A stretch of 64,000 bases of DNA from CAWFGW01 sp963815495 (GTDB lineage: Bacteria; Bacteroidota; Bacteroidia; Cytophagales; JAAEPT01). Where the stretch lies: contig CAWFGW010000030.1 in the NCBI GenBank assembly GCA_963815495.1, positions 1-64,000 of the forward strand. Direction: 5' to 3'. Both the position numbers and the translations under genes were made by a program. The notes below the pieces were generated by a model that searched no databases, was not told where the DNA came from, and was given only the letters and a program-made list of their open reading frames with translations. This document shows, one piece after another, positions 53,025-62,668 of the stretch (positions within the stretch are counted from its first letter, which is position 1; each line of letters begins with the position of its first letter).

Positions 53025-56000
53025 CTATTCAAGGAGTGTAACATTTCCTTCTTGAAAGAACTCTTCCCCATCCCAAAATGTCGCTCTACAGGTATAGGTA
53101 AATACTTGGGGCGACATTTTTGTTCCTTTATAAATACCATCCCAACCTTGTTTTTTGTTGTTAGTGTAAAAGACTTCTTCTCCCCAACGGTTAAATAATC
53201 GAAATTCAAGTTGTGTGATGTTAATGGCTCGCACATATAGAATGTCGTTTGATAAATCATCATTTGGAGAAAAAGCATTAGGTATAAAAATGTTTTTCAG
53301 ACATGAGTCAGGGTGATATATAGAAATGGGGTAATTAGTTGATACCGTGTCGTTGGTTATAACCGTCAAATTAACGTCAAAAGGACCTTCACTGTCGTAT
53401 TTATGTTGAGGATTTTTTAAGTTGGAAGTAATACCATCACCAAAATCCCATAACCAACTTTTTGGTCGTTCACAGCAAATACAGTCGTTATCTTTGAGAC
53501 TTCCTTTGAAATATACGGTATCTGTATAACAACGAGGAACTTCCGCTTCTATGACGACTTGAGCCAAGTGGTCGGGGTAAATGGTAACCGTGACACTGTC
53601 TCTATCAACGCAGGTGTCTTCCGTAATAGTCACATAATAGGTTGTAGTTTGTAAAGGGGAAGCGACAGGGTTAAGGCAATTTGTGCAACTTAAACTTGAA
53701 GAAAACTCCCATTCGGGATTTGAACCCTGTAAAACATGTAGGTTTGTAGAGCTAAACCGACATAAACTAGTATCTCCCTCAACTGCTAAAGAGTCTCTCA
53801 CCTGAACAATAATTGAGTTTGCAATAGCTGATTTATTACAAGTTGAGTCATTAAAAGCACGTAAGATAATTTGATAAATACCAGCTGAAGAGTAGATATG
53901 TGATATGCTTTCAAAATTTGAAGTATCTAATACACTACCATCTCCAAAATCTAATTGGAATCTTTTACCATTTACAGTAGAATTTATTAAATCAACACGT
54001 TGAAAATTACAGGAAGTAGAAGAAGAGAAGTTGGCAATAAGTTCTGGTAGTACAGTTATATCAAAGGTATCCACTTTTTCACATTGGGAGGTATCTTTAA
54101 CAGTAATGAGATATTGTGAAGAAGAATTTCCAGAAAATACGGGGTTAGGTATAGTTGCATCGTCTAAATCTGTAGGCGGAGACCATTCAAAACTAGCTTC
54201 AGCACCAGTAGTGGTTAAATTTAAAGGTATTGTTGATCCCTCACAAATCGTGTCATAATAATGCTGAGGAATAAGTAGTTCAGGTATATAAATAGTTTTA
54301 TATGCAGTATCTTTTCCCACACAAGTAGTTAAATCCGTTGCGATTAACATTACTTCATAAAAACCTGGAAATTCATAAGTATGGACTTGGTCTTGAAGAA
54401 CAGGATTAAAAGCACTATTACCATCCCCAAAATCCCAAGTAAAATCAATTCCACCAGAGCTTGTATTTTTAAAAATGATTTCTTTAGAAAGACAGCTATC
54501 AGGAACTTCAAAGTCAGCGATTAGTGTAGCTAAGTCAAATTTAAATACACCATTGTTACAGTTTTGACTTAAATTCCTTTTTGGATAAGTGGCATCACTT
54601 CCATCATCTGGTTCAGTAGGGAAATCTCTAAGTCCACGACAACCGCTGCAAACCGATTGGTAAACAATTCCTCTAAAATCAAAACGACTAGTACCTCCGT
54701 CTACATGTTCTTCAGAAGTTGGTCCACCGAAATAGGTGGAATATATAAGCGAATCAGCATCTTTCGATAATGCTGCAAGATAAAAATCACTTCCATCAGT
54801 TGTTCTTTGATAGGCATTTGGCGTAATGGGCATATTTTGCGTATTCCCCCCGTTGTAAATCCCAACTGGGAAAAAAAAGTTGCCAATAGTTGTTCTAAAA
54901 ACACCCCCTTCTTGTTGTCTATTTACAGCTCCTCCCCACCCCGAAATAAATATGTTTTCACATTCGTTTACTAAAAAAGCAGTTGGTGAAAGGTTAGGAA
55001 TAACCGGATTTAATGAATCCGTATCTCCAATTACGGTGGAGTAAATCGATGTGCTTAAGTCAGGCGATAACTTTTGAACAAACAACCCCGAATTCGGATT
55101 TGAATAGTTAGATTTAAATATGGGATAATTTCCTTTTGTTTGCCCTAAACCATACACATTATTATTAGTGTCTAGTTGCACAAAATAGGTTTGATCAAAT
55201 TCTGACGTACCTAGGAATGTTGAGTTAATAAGTGTAGAACCATCCGCAGAAAAATGGCTGATAAAACCATCTACATTTCCTTGAGAAGAGCCAATGTGTA
55301 CACCTGGAGTGGTCGGAAAATCTGGACTATTGGTTCCCCCACCTACATATACCTGTTGTGCTTTATTGGTTTGAACGGAAAAAGCACCATCGGATTCTGT
55401 TCCACCAAGATACGTGCTAAATAATAAGTTGGTGAGAGTAGGGTTCATCTTAAAAACTACCCCGTCACTTTGTCCACCCCCAAAGGTAGCTTGAGCTGGA
55501 TTTATCATTGGAAAATCAATAGAAGAAGAAGTAGAGGCTACATAAATATTGCCTAAACTATCTAAGTTGATGTCTCCTCGCAATTGATCACCATAATTAT
55601 TAGTTAGTTTTGAGTGCGTTTGAATTAGGCCATCGTTTCCACTTCCACCAACAAAAGTTGCATTCATAATCGCACTTCCATCTGGACTTAACCGAATAAC
55701 AACGATATCTGTTCCGTTATTAAATTGATAACCTCCAACAGTAGTGATAATTTTACTGTCATTTGGATTAGTGGTTACTTGAAAGTTAATTGGCTCACTT
55801 CCACAAATAGTGTCTTTATTTGCTTCAATTTCTAATACTTGATTTCGTGTGTTTACTTCGCTCAGGCGAAAAGGAGGGGTAATAACTGTTATAGGGTTTG
55901 TACATCCAAGGGAAGAACGAAAAGCAGCTTGGATATTGTAATTTGAGAGAGACAATCTGTTATTTGTTATGGAGGGATTGGTAGTAGTCAATTGGTTTCC

Positions 56001-57935
56001 GTTTATAAACCAACTATAGCTAGGACTATTACCACCATTCGTTGTCTCTAAACGGAGGGTGACATCTTCATCACATGAAGTGTAGGGGTCTGCAACTATT
56101 CTGGCTGTGGGTGTTACCGTAGTGGCCGTATTATTAACAGTTATAACATTAGAAAAAGATTCAGGATTAGTCGCACACGATAAATTATTTGTCACCACTA
56201 ATTGAATAGTGTTGCCATTAGCAGGGTTGGTAATGGTAAAAGTTTCAGTTGTTGCTTGCTCCAGGCCATTCACTCGCCACGAATACTGAAAAGCATTGTT
56301 TTGAAAGTTGAATGTAGGCGAAAAGGTATAACTTCCTCCACTACAAACAGGTAAACTATCGCTGGCAATTGAAACCGTTAAAGGAGTAGTGCCATCTGTT
56401 AGAACGATTGCCTCTGAGGTGTCAGTAGCTGTGACTGGGTTACATGAGTTATCGGTTAATATTACTTGTATGCGATCGCCAATAGTTGGCGTTGAGTATG
56501 TGAACATATTGCTATTAGTACCTACCGGTATGCCATTTACCAACCACTGAAAAGTAGGCGCATTGGCAAACTTACTTGTGGCCGTGAAAGCAAGAACATC
56601 GCCTGGACAAAAGGCTGCATCGGAACTGGAAATAAGAACTTCTGGTTGTGGAGGCTGTTTTATTGTAATTATATTTGAGTTAATCAGTTTATCCTGAGAA
56701 CAGCTATATCCACTTGTTAAACGCGCTTGTACTTGGTCATTGGGGCTGAGAGTGGAGGAGTTAAAAGAATTGCCAGTGCCGCTGGGTATACCGTTGACTA
56801 ACCAAGTAACATCCGTTTCGCTTCCGTTAAATAGGATATCATATCCATTACCAGGGCCCATGGGGAAATTTGCTGAAGAAGTTGTGCCTAGAATGTATAA
56901 CTCATTATTTTCATTCACAACAGTACTAGTTGGAATCTCCGCATCAGATCCACCAATAATAGTGGAATAATGAAGAAACGTACCAGAAGAGTCAAATTTC
57001 ATAATTCCCATATCGGTGTCTCCCCCTTGAATGGTGTCTTGAAAGGCTCCTAAAGTAGTTGGAAACCCGTTTGGTAAACGGGTTCCAAAGGTCCCACTGG
57101 CAGTTGCGAATAATGTTCCACCAGTATATAAGTTACCTCTTCGATCATAACAAGCGGTGTTTCCCCAATTATCAGCCAAGGATCCTGAGGAAGTGGAGAA
57201 GATAAGTTTGGGGTCAATGACTAAAGGATAATTTTTATCATACTTTCCTAGTTTATATCGCAAGGTAGAGTCTTTTAACACATAATGACAGGCTACTTCG
57301 ACACGTTTGTCACCAATGGTTTGGTAGGCAAATGGCGGATCTTCAATCACATTGCCTAGTGTGGTTTGTATAACTAACTGCTCACCATTCAAATAGACTT
57401 TACTTGCACCAGAATATTGAAGTCTAATTTTTTGGGGTTTGGATCCGGGCTTGGCAATAAATTCATATTTAGTTTTGCCATTTTTTTGAAAGATACTTAA
57501 ATCCGTATTGGGATAAATATTGAGATAATCGATTTGTTGGAAGGCACGCACTTTTTGAACCCATTTTGAGGGGTCATTTCCTTTGATATAATTGCGAACT
57601 TCTATCAGGCTGTCTTTACCCACTACCGTTGCTTTGTTTGCGCCTAAAAAATCTACTACAAAACTGTGGTGATCTATTTCTGCTGATTCTACAATTCCTT
57701 CATGGGCTTTTTCTAAAATCTCTTTTTCTTTGTTAGCATCATGGAAATGATAGAACAAGGAAGTTTCTCGAATAATCATTTCTCCACCCGGAAAAGGGGA
57801 TATATAAAGTCCATCAGAAGGGTGTTGTCCTTTGTTTTCGATAAAACGGAAATGATCGAATTCAGTAAGTTGAGCGTTTCCACACAACCAACTTAAAAAA
57901 AATAAAAACACTAAAAAGAAGGAATTATTATTCAT
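53025..57935 (-). CDS. Giant T9SS type B (gliding motility-associated C-terminal domain) protein with PKD and Ig-like repeats
   Basis: 1636 residues. The signal peptide (1-21) is followed by an N-terminal FIENKGQ domain (~25-245) that opens many Bacteroidota surface proteins, and an SBBP-type beta-propeller (~246-372 and 728-1090, GNLYTGGT and GNIYVASTSSSIDFP repeats). There are three PKD units (FTWDFGDGNS, LDFGDGS, WLWDFGDGITS) and a CHU_C-type sorting domain (FIPNAFSPNDDLSNDIL to the end). The propeller is interrupted at residues 373-727 by an in-frame array of Ig-like repeats (CxGxxxxF..WxVNG) that begins and ends in mid-domain. It should be secreted and surface-attached. Confidence 0.85.
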   Translation of the reverse strand: MNNNSFFLVFLFFLSWLCGNAQLTEFDHFRFIENKGQHPSDGLYISPFPGGEMIIRETSLFYHFHDANKEKEILEKAHEGIVESAEIDHHSFVVDFLGANKATVVGKDSLIEVRNYIKGNDPSKWVQKVRAFQQIDYLNIYPNTDLSIFQKNGKTKYEFIAKPGSKPQKIRLQYSGASKVYLNGEQLVIQTTLGNVIEDPPFAYQTIGDKRVEVACHYVLKDSTLRYKLGKYDKNYPLVIDPKLIFSTSSGSLADNWGNTACYDRRGNLYTGGTLFATASGTFGTRLPNGFPTTLGAFQDTIQGGDTDMGIMKFDSSGTFLHYSTIIGGSDAEIPTSTVVNENNELYILGTTSSANFPMGPGNGYDILFNGSETDVTWLVNGIPSGTGNSFNSSTLSPNDQVQARLTSGYSCSQDKLINSNIITIKQPPQPEVLISSSDAAFCPGDVLAFTATSKFANAPTFQWLVNGIPVGTNSNMFTYSTPTIGDRIQVILTDNSCNPVTATDTSEAIVLTDGTTPLTVSIASDSLPVCSGGSYTFSPTFNFQNNAFQYSWRVNGLEQATTETFTITNPANGNTIQLVVTNNLSCATNPESFSNVITVNNTATTVTPTARIVADPYTSCDEDVTLRLETTNGGNSPSYSWFINGNQLTTTNPSITNNRLSLSNYNIQAAFRSSLGCTNPITVITPPFRLSEVNTRNQVLEIEANKDTICGSEPINFQVTTNPNDSKIITTVGGYQFNNGTDIVVIRLSPDGSAIMNATFVGGSGNDGLIQTHSKLTNNYGDQLRGDINLDSLGNIYVASTSSSIDFPMINPAQATFGGGQSDGVVFKMNPTLTNLLFSTYLGGTESDGAFSVQTNKAQQVYVGGGTNSPDFPTTPGVHIGSSQGNVDGFISHFSADGSTLINSTFLGTSEFDQTYFVQLDTNNNVYGLGQTKGNYPIFKSNYSNPNSGLFVQKLSPDLSTSIYSTVIGDTDSLNPVIPNLSPTAFLVNECENIFISGWGGAVNRQQEGGVFRTTIGNFFFPVGIYNGGNTQNMPITPNAYQRTTDGSDFYLAALSKDADSLIYSTYFGGPTSEEHVDGGTSRFDFRGIVYQSVCSGCRGLRDFPTEPDDGSDATYPKRNLSQNCNNGVFKFDLATLIADFEVPDSCLSKEIIFKNTSSGGIDFTWDFGDGNSAFNPVLQDQVHTYEFPGFYEVMLIATDLTTCVGKDTAYKTIYIPELLIPQHYYDTICEGSTIPLNLTTTGAEASFEWSPPTDLDDATIPNPVFSGNSSSQYLITVKDTSQCEKVDTFDITVLPELIANFSSSTSCNFQRVDLINSTVNGKRFQLDFGDGSVLDTSNFESISHIYSSAGIYQIILRAFNDSTCNKSAIANSIIVQVRDSLAVEGDTSLCRFSSTNLHVLQGSNPEWEFSSSLSCTNCLNPVASPLQTTTYYVTITEDTCVDRDSVTVTIYPDHLAQVVIEAEVPRCYTDTVYFKGSLKDNDCICCERPKSWLWDFGDGITSNLKNPQHKYDSEGPFDVNLTVITNDTVSTNYPISIYHPDSCLKNIFIPNAFSPNDDLSNDILYVRAINITQLEFRLFNRWGEEVFYTNNKKQGWDGIYKGTKMSPQVFTYTCRATFWDGEEFFQEGNVTLLE
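55755..56819 (-). repeat. In-frame 1065-bp Ig-like repeat array inside the propeller
   Basis: It encodes residues 373-727 of the giant protein. Three whole Ig-like units, each with the Cys...WxVNG pattern, are flanked by two half units whose ends fit together. Removing it rejoins FNGS with KIITTVGGYQFNNGTDI, a normal propeller strand order. Confidence 0.65.
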
Positions 57936-58032
57936 GGCTAACTGAAAAGTTACAACAATCGCGGTGCTTTTCCACGTGTTAATACTTTAAATAATAAAAT
58001 TGTAACGCCAAATACAGTTATTAATTTAAAAC

Positions 58033-58061
58033 CATAAAAAAAACCGCTCAACGAGCGGTTT
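58033..58061 (-). terminator. Terminator of the sigma-factor operon, overlapping the stop codon
   Basis: A 9-bp stem pairs 58041-58049 with 58053-58061 (AAACCGCTC with GAGCGGTTT) over a three-base loop; on the minus strand a run of eight T follows. The TGA of the 79-residue gene (58048-58050) lies in the loop and stem end. Confidence 0.8.
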
Positions 58062-58287
58062 CTAATTTGTCATACAGTTTCGAGAAAGCTAAGATGGCAT
58101 CTATCGATTTTTTTGAAGGTTCGAAAAATGTTTCTTCTAGTTTTCTTTTTGTGTCTGTGAGTTCGAAGAATGCTTGTGATTTTTCATCATCACAAATTAT
58201 TTTTTGTTCGATTTCGGAATTTTCCTCTTTCGAGGTTTCATTGTACACGTATCGCAATACGTCATGTTGGGTAGTTGTTTTTATCAT
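58048..58287 (-). CDS. Small acidic protein encoded with the ECF sigma factor
   Basis: 79 residues, soluble, Glu/Lys-rich and helical (MIKTTTQHDVLRYVYNETSKEENSEIEQKI). It overlaps the end of the sigma-factor gene by 26 bases, so the two are co-transcribed and probably translationally coupled. By size and position it recalls the N-terminal part of anti-sigma factors, but it has no membrane segment or zinc motif, so this is only a suggestion. Confidence 0.75.
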   Translation of the reverse strand: MIKTTTQHDVLRYVYNETSKEENSEIEQKIICDDEKSQAFFELTDTKRKLEETFFEPSKKSIDAILAFSKLYDKLETAR

Positions 58288-58864
58288 ACGCTAGAGTGTT
58301 TGTTTGATTCATTTTTTTTCTAAGGTTTATGAGCGCATAGCGCATTCTGCCCAAGGCAGTATTAATACTTACTCCAGTAGCTTCTGCAATTTCTTGAAAA
58401 CTCATTTCGGCATAATGCCGCATTACCAACACCTCTTTTTGAGAGTCAGGTAAGGTTTCAATCAAAGCACGTACTCGCTTATGTGTGTCTTCTTTTATTT
58501 GCTGATCTTCAAAAGAAGATTCACAAAACTCCATGGTATTAAACACATTGGAACCATCTTCAGTTAAAATAGTTGGGTAACGTTTTTGTCTTCGAAAGTG
58601 ATCAATGGCTAAGTTGTAAGCGATACGGGCAATCCACGGAGCAAACTTACCTTCTTCATTGTACTTTCCTCGCTTAATGCGATCAATGGCTTTAATAAAA
58701 CTTTCCTGAAGTAAATCTTCCGCGATGTAGCGGTCTTTAACGATAAGCACTATGGTTGTGTAAACTTTACGCTTGTGTCTATTTAAAAGCTCAGCAAAAG
58801 CAGACTCCTGTCCATTTTTATACTGTGACACTAGTTGTGCATCACTCAATACGTTTTCTATCAT
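58262..58864 (-). CDS. ECF-type RNA polymerase sigma factor
   Basis: 200 residues from the ATG at 58864; a GTG at 58876 would add four residues. The sigma-2 region (FAELLNRHKRKVYTTIVLIVKDRYIAEDLLQESFIKA) binds core and the -10 element. The sigma-4 helix-turn-helix (LPDSQKEVLVMRHYAEMSFQEIAEATGVSINTALGRMRYA) is complete; the region 3 domain is absent as expected for ECF. The regulon is unknown. A small gene overlaps its end. Confidence 0.9.
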   Translation of the reverse strand: MIENVLSDAQLVSQYKNGQESAFAELLNRHKRKVYTTIVLIVKDRYIAEDLLQESFIKAIDRIKRGKYNEEGKFAPWIARIAYNLAIDHFRRQKRYPTILTEDGSNVFNTMEFCESSFEDQQIKEDTHKRVRALIETLPDSQKEVLVMRHYAEMSFQEIAEATGVSINTALGRMRYALINLRKKMNQTNTLAYDKNNYPT

Positions 58865-58946
58865 GTCTGTATTCACAAATTGGTAACGTAGAGTTCTATA
58901 TCGATATTGTATGGGTTAGAGTGAATAATTAATTTATGTATCTATT

Positions 58947-58954
58947 CAAATATA
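58947..58954 (-). promoter_or_regulatory. Possible -7 box (TATATTTG) of the sigma-factor operon
   Basis: On the minus strand the octamer fits TAnnTTTG, 82 bases before the sigma-factor ATG. The nearest TTTG upstream is 16 bases away rather than 19. The 185-bp region to uvrA holds no other recognisable element. Confidence 0.35.
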
Positions 58955-59061
58955 ATAGATTTTCATTTCACAAAACAGAAACCATTCTCTAATTGTTTCG
59001 GTTTATACAAAATCAGCATAAGAGGTAACTTTCAAATCACAAAAAAAGAGTAGATTGCCAC

Positions 59062-61875
59062 ATGGGCTTATTCACAGAGAAAGAGTTGGAGCAGTTGGAC
59101 CCCAAGGAGTATATCATCATCAAGGGGGCAAGGGTAAATAACCTTAAAAACCTATCTGTTGCTATTCCTAGAAACAAATTGACAGTGGTCACGGGTGTCT
59201 CAGGGTCAGGTAAATCCTCGCTCGCTTTCGACACCTTGTTTGCCGAAGGCCAACGGATGTATGTAGAAAGTTTAAGTTCCTATGCACGCCAGTTTTTAGG
59301 TAGAATGGAAAAGCCCGATGTGGATTATATTAAGGGAGTTTCACCTGCTATTGCCATTGAGCAAAAAGTTTCTTCAAAAAACCCACGTTCTACTGTTGGT
59401 ACCACTACTGAAATTTATGATTACCTCAAACTTTTATACGCTAGAATTGGCGTGACTTATTCCCCAATTTCTGGTGAAGTGGTAAAAAAAGATGACGTTA
59501 CAGATGTAGTAGAGTTTGTGAATTCTCATGAGGAAGGTACAAAGTTAATGGTACTTGCTCCCTTAGTGGACAGGGGAAGAAAAATAAAGCAAGAGCTGGA
59601 AATTCTTCTTCAAAAAGGGTTTTCCCGAGTTTGGAGAAATGATGAAGTGCAACTCATTGAAGAAATTCTTGAAGAGGCAAAAAATTTCAACGAAGTACAA
59701 ATAATTATAGATCGGGTAGTTGCTGGGGGGGATGAGGCGAATCAATTTCGTATAGCAGACTCCGTTCAAACCGCTTTTTTTGAAGGGGAGGGTACGTGTA
59801 GCATTCAGGTTTTAGGGGGATTGCAACGTCAATTTTCAGATCGTTTTGAGTTAGATGGAATTAAATTCGAAGAGCCAACAACTAACTTTTTTAGCTTTAA
59901 TAATCCATATGGTGCTTGCAAAACCTGTGATGGTTTTGGGCATGTCTTGGGAATAGATGAAGATTTAGTAATTCCAGATAAATCGCTATCAGTGTATGAA
60001 GGTGCGATAGCTCCTTGGAAAGGTGAAAAAATGGGTCAGTGGTTAGTTCCTTTAATTAAGAAAGGTATTGAATTCGATTTCCCTATTCATCGACCATTCA
60101 ATGAATTAGACGAAGAGCATAAAGCACTGATTTGGAAAGGCAACAAATACTTTGATGGGCTTCATAAGTTCTTTAAATTTTTAGAGTCACAAACTCACAA
60201 AATTCAATACCGTGTCATGCTTTCCCGTTATCGCGGAAGAACGGTATGTCCCGACTGTAAAGGGACTCGTCTGCGAGCAGATACCCAATATGTCAAAATT
60301 GACAAGAAACATTTAACGGAGTTGGTGTTGCTTCCTATCAATCGTTTAGCCGCTCATTTTGAGCAAATAAAACTGACTGCACATGAAGAAAAAATAGCTA
60401 AACGCATCTTAAACGAAATTAAGAATCGACTTAAATACATTAACCAAGTCGGATTGGGGTATTTGACTTTAAATCGGTTAACACAAACACTTTCGGGTGG
60501 AGAGTTTCAGCGCATAAAACTTGCTACGTCTTTAGGAAGTGCCTTAGTAGGGTCTATGTATATTTTAGATGAACCAAGCATCGGTTTACACCCAAGAGAT
60601 ACCACCCAGCTTATTGATGTGTTGTTGGAGTTGCGCGATATGGGTAACACCGTGATTGTGGTAGAACATGAGGAGGAGGTGATGCGCGCAGCAGATCAAA
60701 TTTTAGATATTGGTCCAGATGCTGGTAGTCACGGAGGTGAGTTAATATTTGAAGGAACCCTCGACCAGATGCCTGGTTCAGAGTCATATACCGCACAATA
60801 TCTTTCCGGCAGTTTAACCATTGAGGTACCTTCCAAACGAAGAAAATGGTTAGAGAAAATTTCTATTAAAGGAGCCCAAGAAAATAATCTTAAAAATGTA
60901 GATGTGGACTTTCCACTCAACACACTTACCGTTGTAACTGGTGTCTCAGGGTCAGGGAAATCGACTTTAATAAAACAAATTTTATATCCTGCTTTAAAAA
61001 AACGGTTTGGGGAATTTATTGATGTAAAATCAAAATACAGGTTGTTAGAAGGAAGTTTAGATAGAATTCAAAAAGTTGAGTTTGTGGACCAAAACCCTAT
61101 TGGTAAATCATCTCGTTCTAATCCAGTCACTTATATTAAAGCTTATGATCAAATAAGGGCCTTATATGCTGACCAGCCCTTGGCAAAACAACGAGGATAT
61201 AAGCCTGCACATTTTTCGTTTAATGTAGATGGTGGCCGTTGTGATTTGTGTCAAGGAGAAGGAGAAGTCACAATAGAAATGCAATTTATGGCAGACATTC
61301 GATTGACCTGTGAGAGTTGCAAAGGAAAGCGATTTAAGCAAGAAGTTGTCGAAGTAGAATACGAAGGAAAAAGTATTTCAGAAGTATTGAAATTGACAGT
61401 TGACGAGGCAATCATCTTTTTTCAAAAACAACCTAAGTTAATAGAAAAATTAATGCCACTACAACGAGTGGGTTTAGGTTACATCACTCTAGGTCAATCT
61501 TCTTCCTCTTTATCAGGAGGTGAGGCACAACGTGTGAAGTTAGCTTATTTCTTAAGCAAGGGAGTGTCGGAAGATCTCACTCTTTTTATCTTTGATGAAC
61601 CCACTACAGGTTTGCATTTTCACGACATCAAAAAATTATTAACAGCTTTCAATGCACTAGTAGACATTGGACATTCGTTGATAGTAATTGAGCACAACCA
61701 AGAAGTTGTAAAGTGTGCTGATTGGTTAATTGACTTAGGTCCCGAAGGAGGAGAAAATGGTGGTACGGTTATGGGTGTAGGGACGCCAGAAGATGTAGTA
61801 AAAAATGGAAAAGGATATACTGCTAAATACTTGGCAGAAAAATTAGAGAAAAGTAAGTCCGTTTTTGTTGAATAA
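59062..61875 (+). CDS. uvrA: Excinuclease ABC subunit A
   Basis: 937 residues; the damage-recognition ATPase of nucleotide excision repair. Two ABC modules have Walker A GVSGSGKSS at residue ~45 and GVSGSGKST at ~627, and signatures LSGGEFQRIKLA and LSGGEAQRVKLA. Zinc-binding Cys pairs occur in CKTCDGFG and CPDCKGTR (first module) and CDLCQGEG and CESCKGKR (second). Length is normal. The gene stands alone, divergent from the sigma factor. Confidence 0.96.
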   Translation: MGLFTEKELEQLDPKEYIIIKGARVNNLKNLSVAIPRNKLTVVTGVSGSGKSSLAFDTLFAEGQRMYVESLSSYARQFLGRMEKPDVDYIKGVSPAIAIEQKVSSKNPRSTVGTTTEIYDYLKLLYARIGVTYSPISGEVVKKDDVTDVVEFVNSHEEGTKLMVLAPLVDRGRKIKQELEILLQKGFSRVWRNDEVQLIEEILEEAKNFNEVQIIIDRVVAGGDEANQFRIADSVQTAFFEGEGTCSIQVLGGLQRQFSDRFELDGIKFEEPTTNFFSFNNPYGACKTCDGFGHVLGIDEDLVIPDKSLSVYEGAIAPWKGEKMGQWLVPLIKKGIEFDFPIHRPFNELDEEHKALIWKGNKYFDGLHKFFKFLESQTHKIQYRVMLSRYRGRTVCPDCKGTRLRADTQYVKIDKKHLTELVLLPINRLAAHFEQIKLTAHEEKIAKRILNEIKNRLKYINQVGLGYLTLNRLTQTLSGGEFQRIKLATSLGSALVGSMYILDEPSIGLHPRDTTQLIDVLLELRDMGNTVIVVEHEEEVMRAADQILDIGPDAGSHGGELIFEGTLDQMPGSESYTAQYLSGSLTIEVPSKRRKWLEKISIKGAQENNLKNVDVDFPLNTLTVVTGVSGSGKSTLIKQILYPALKKRFGEFIDVKSKYRLLEGSLDRIQKVEFVDQNPIGKSSRSNPVTYIKAYDQIRALYADQPLAKQRGYKPAHFSFNVDGGRCDLCQGEGEVTIEMQFMADIRLTCESCKGKRFKQEVVEVEYEGKSISEVLKLTVDEAIIFFQKQPKLIEKLMPLQRVGLGYITLGQSSSSLSGGEAQRVKLAYFLSKGVSEDLTLFIFDEPTTGLHFHDIKKLLTAFNALVDIGHSLIVIEHNQEVVKCADWLIDLGPEGGENGGTVMGVGTPEDVVKNGKGYTAKYLAEKLEKSKSVFVE

Positions 61876-61877
61876 AT

Positions 61878-61885
61878 TATCTTTG
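61878..61885 (+). promoter_or_regulatory. Possible -7 box (TATCTTTG) of tpiA
   Basis: An exact TAnnTTTG match lying between the uvrA stop and the tpiA ATG, 24 bases before the latter. No convincing -33 TTTG. Confidence 0.4.
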
Positions 61886-61909
61886 AATTCTATAAAAGAA
61901 AATAACATC

Positions 61910-62668
61910 ATGGGAAAGAAAATTGTAGCAGGAAATTGGAAGTTGAATAATAATGTAGAAGCCTCTACAGAACTAGCCGCAGAGTTAGTTGATTTATTAG
62001 CAAAAGAAAAAGTCAACAATGTAACCGTAGTGGTTTGCCCAACTATGGTTAACTTGATTCCTGTGCAACAGAAAGTAGCTAAGTCTGACATAAAAGTTGG
62101 AGCGCAAAATTGTTATTCTAAAGATTCTGGGGCTTACACAGGTGAGGTTTCAGCATCTATGTTGAAGTCTGCTGGTATCGAATATGTGATATTGGGTCAT
62201 AGTGAACGAAGAGAATACTTTAACGAATCAGATGAGTTTTTGGCTGAAAAAGTTAAAGCAGTATTGGCTAGTGGATTAACTCCAATTTTTTGTTGTGGAG
62301 AGACCTTGTCCCAACGAGAAGCGGGTATTCACTTTGATTTTGTTAAAGAGCAATTAACAAAGGGGTTGTTTGACTTAAGTGAAGAACAATTTTCTAAAGT
62401 AGTGATTGCATATGAGCCAATTTGGGCCATAGGAACAGGAGTAACTGCAAGCACAGAGCAAGCTCAAGAAATGCATAAAGTTTTACGTGATCACATCGCT
62501 TCAAAATATGGTGAAGGCTCAGCAAGAGCAACTTCATTATTGTATGGAGGAAGTTGCAAACCATCAAATGCCCAAGAGTTGTTTGCTTGTGCAGATGTTG
62601 ATGGTGGTTTGATTGGTGGTGCTTCGTTGAAAGCCACTGACTTTGTGGAAATAATTAAATCATTCTAA
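61910..62668 (+). CDS. tpiA: Triosephosphate isomerase
   Basis: 252 residues from the ATG at 61910; an in-frame TTG at 61865 would overlap uvrA and add 15 unconserved residues. It converts dihydroxyacetone phosphate to glyceraldehyde 3-phosphate. Active-site residues are seen: Asn/Lys in AGNWKLNNN, His97 in LGHSERR and Glu169 in AYEPIWAIGTG, with the phosphate loop LYGGSCKPSN. It touches the DUF6150 gene directly. Confidence 0.95.
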   Translation: MGKKIVAGNWKLNNNVEASTELAAELVDLLAKEKVNNVTVVVCPTMVNLIPVQQKVAKSDIKVGAQNCYSKDSGAYTGEVSASMLKSAGIEYVILGHSERREYFNESDEFLAEKVKAVLASGLTPIFCCGETLSQREAGIHFDFVKEQLTKGLFDLSEEQFSKVVIAYEPIWAIGTGVTASTEQAQEMHKVLRDHIASKYGEGSARATSLLYGGSCKPSNAQELFACADVDGGLIGGASLKATDFVEIIKSF

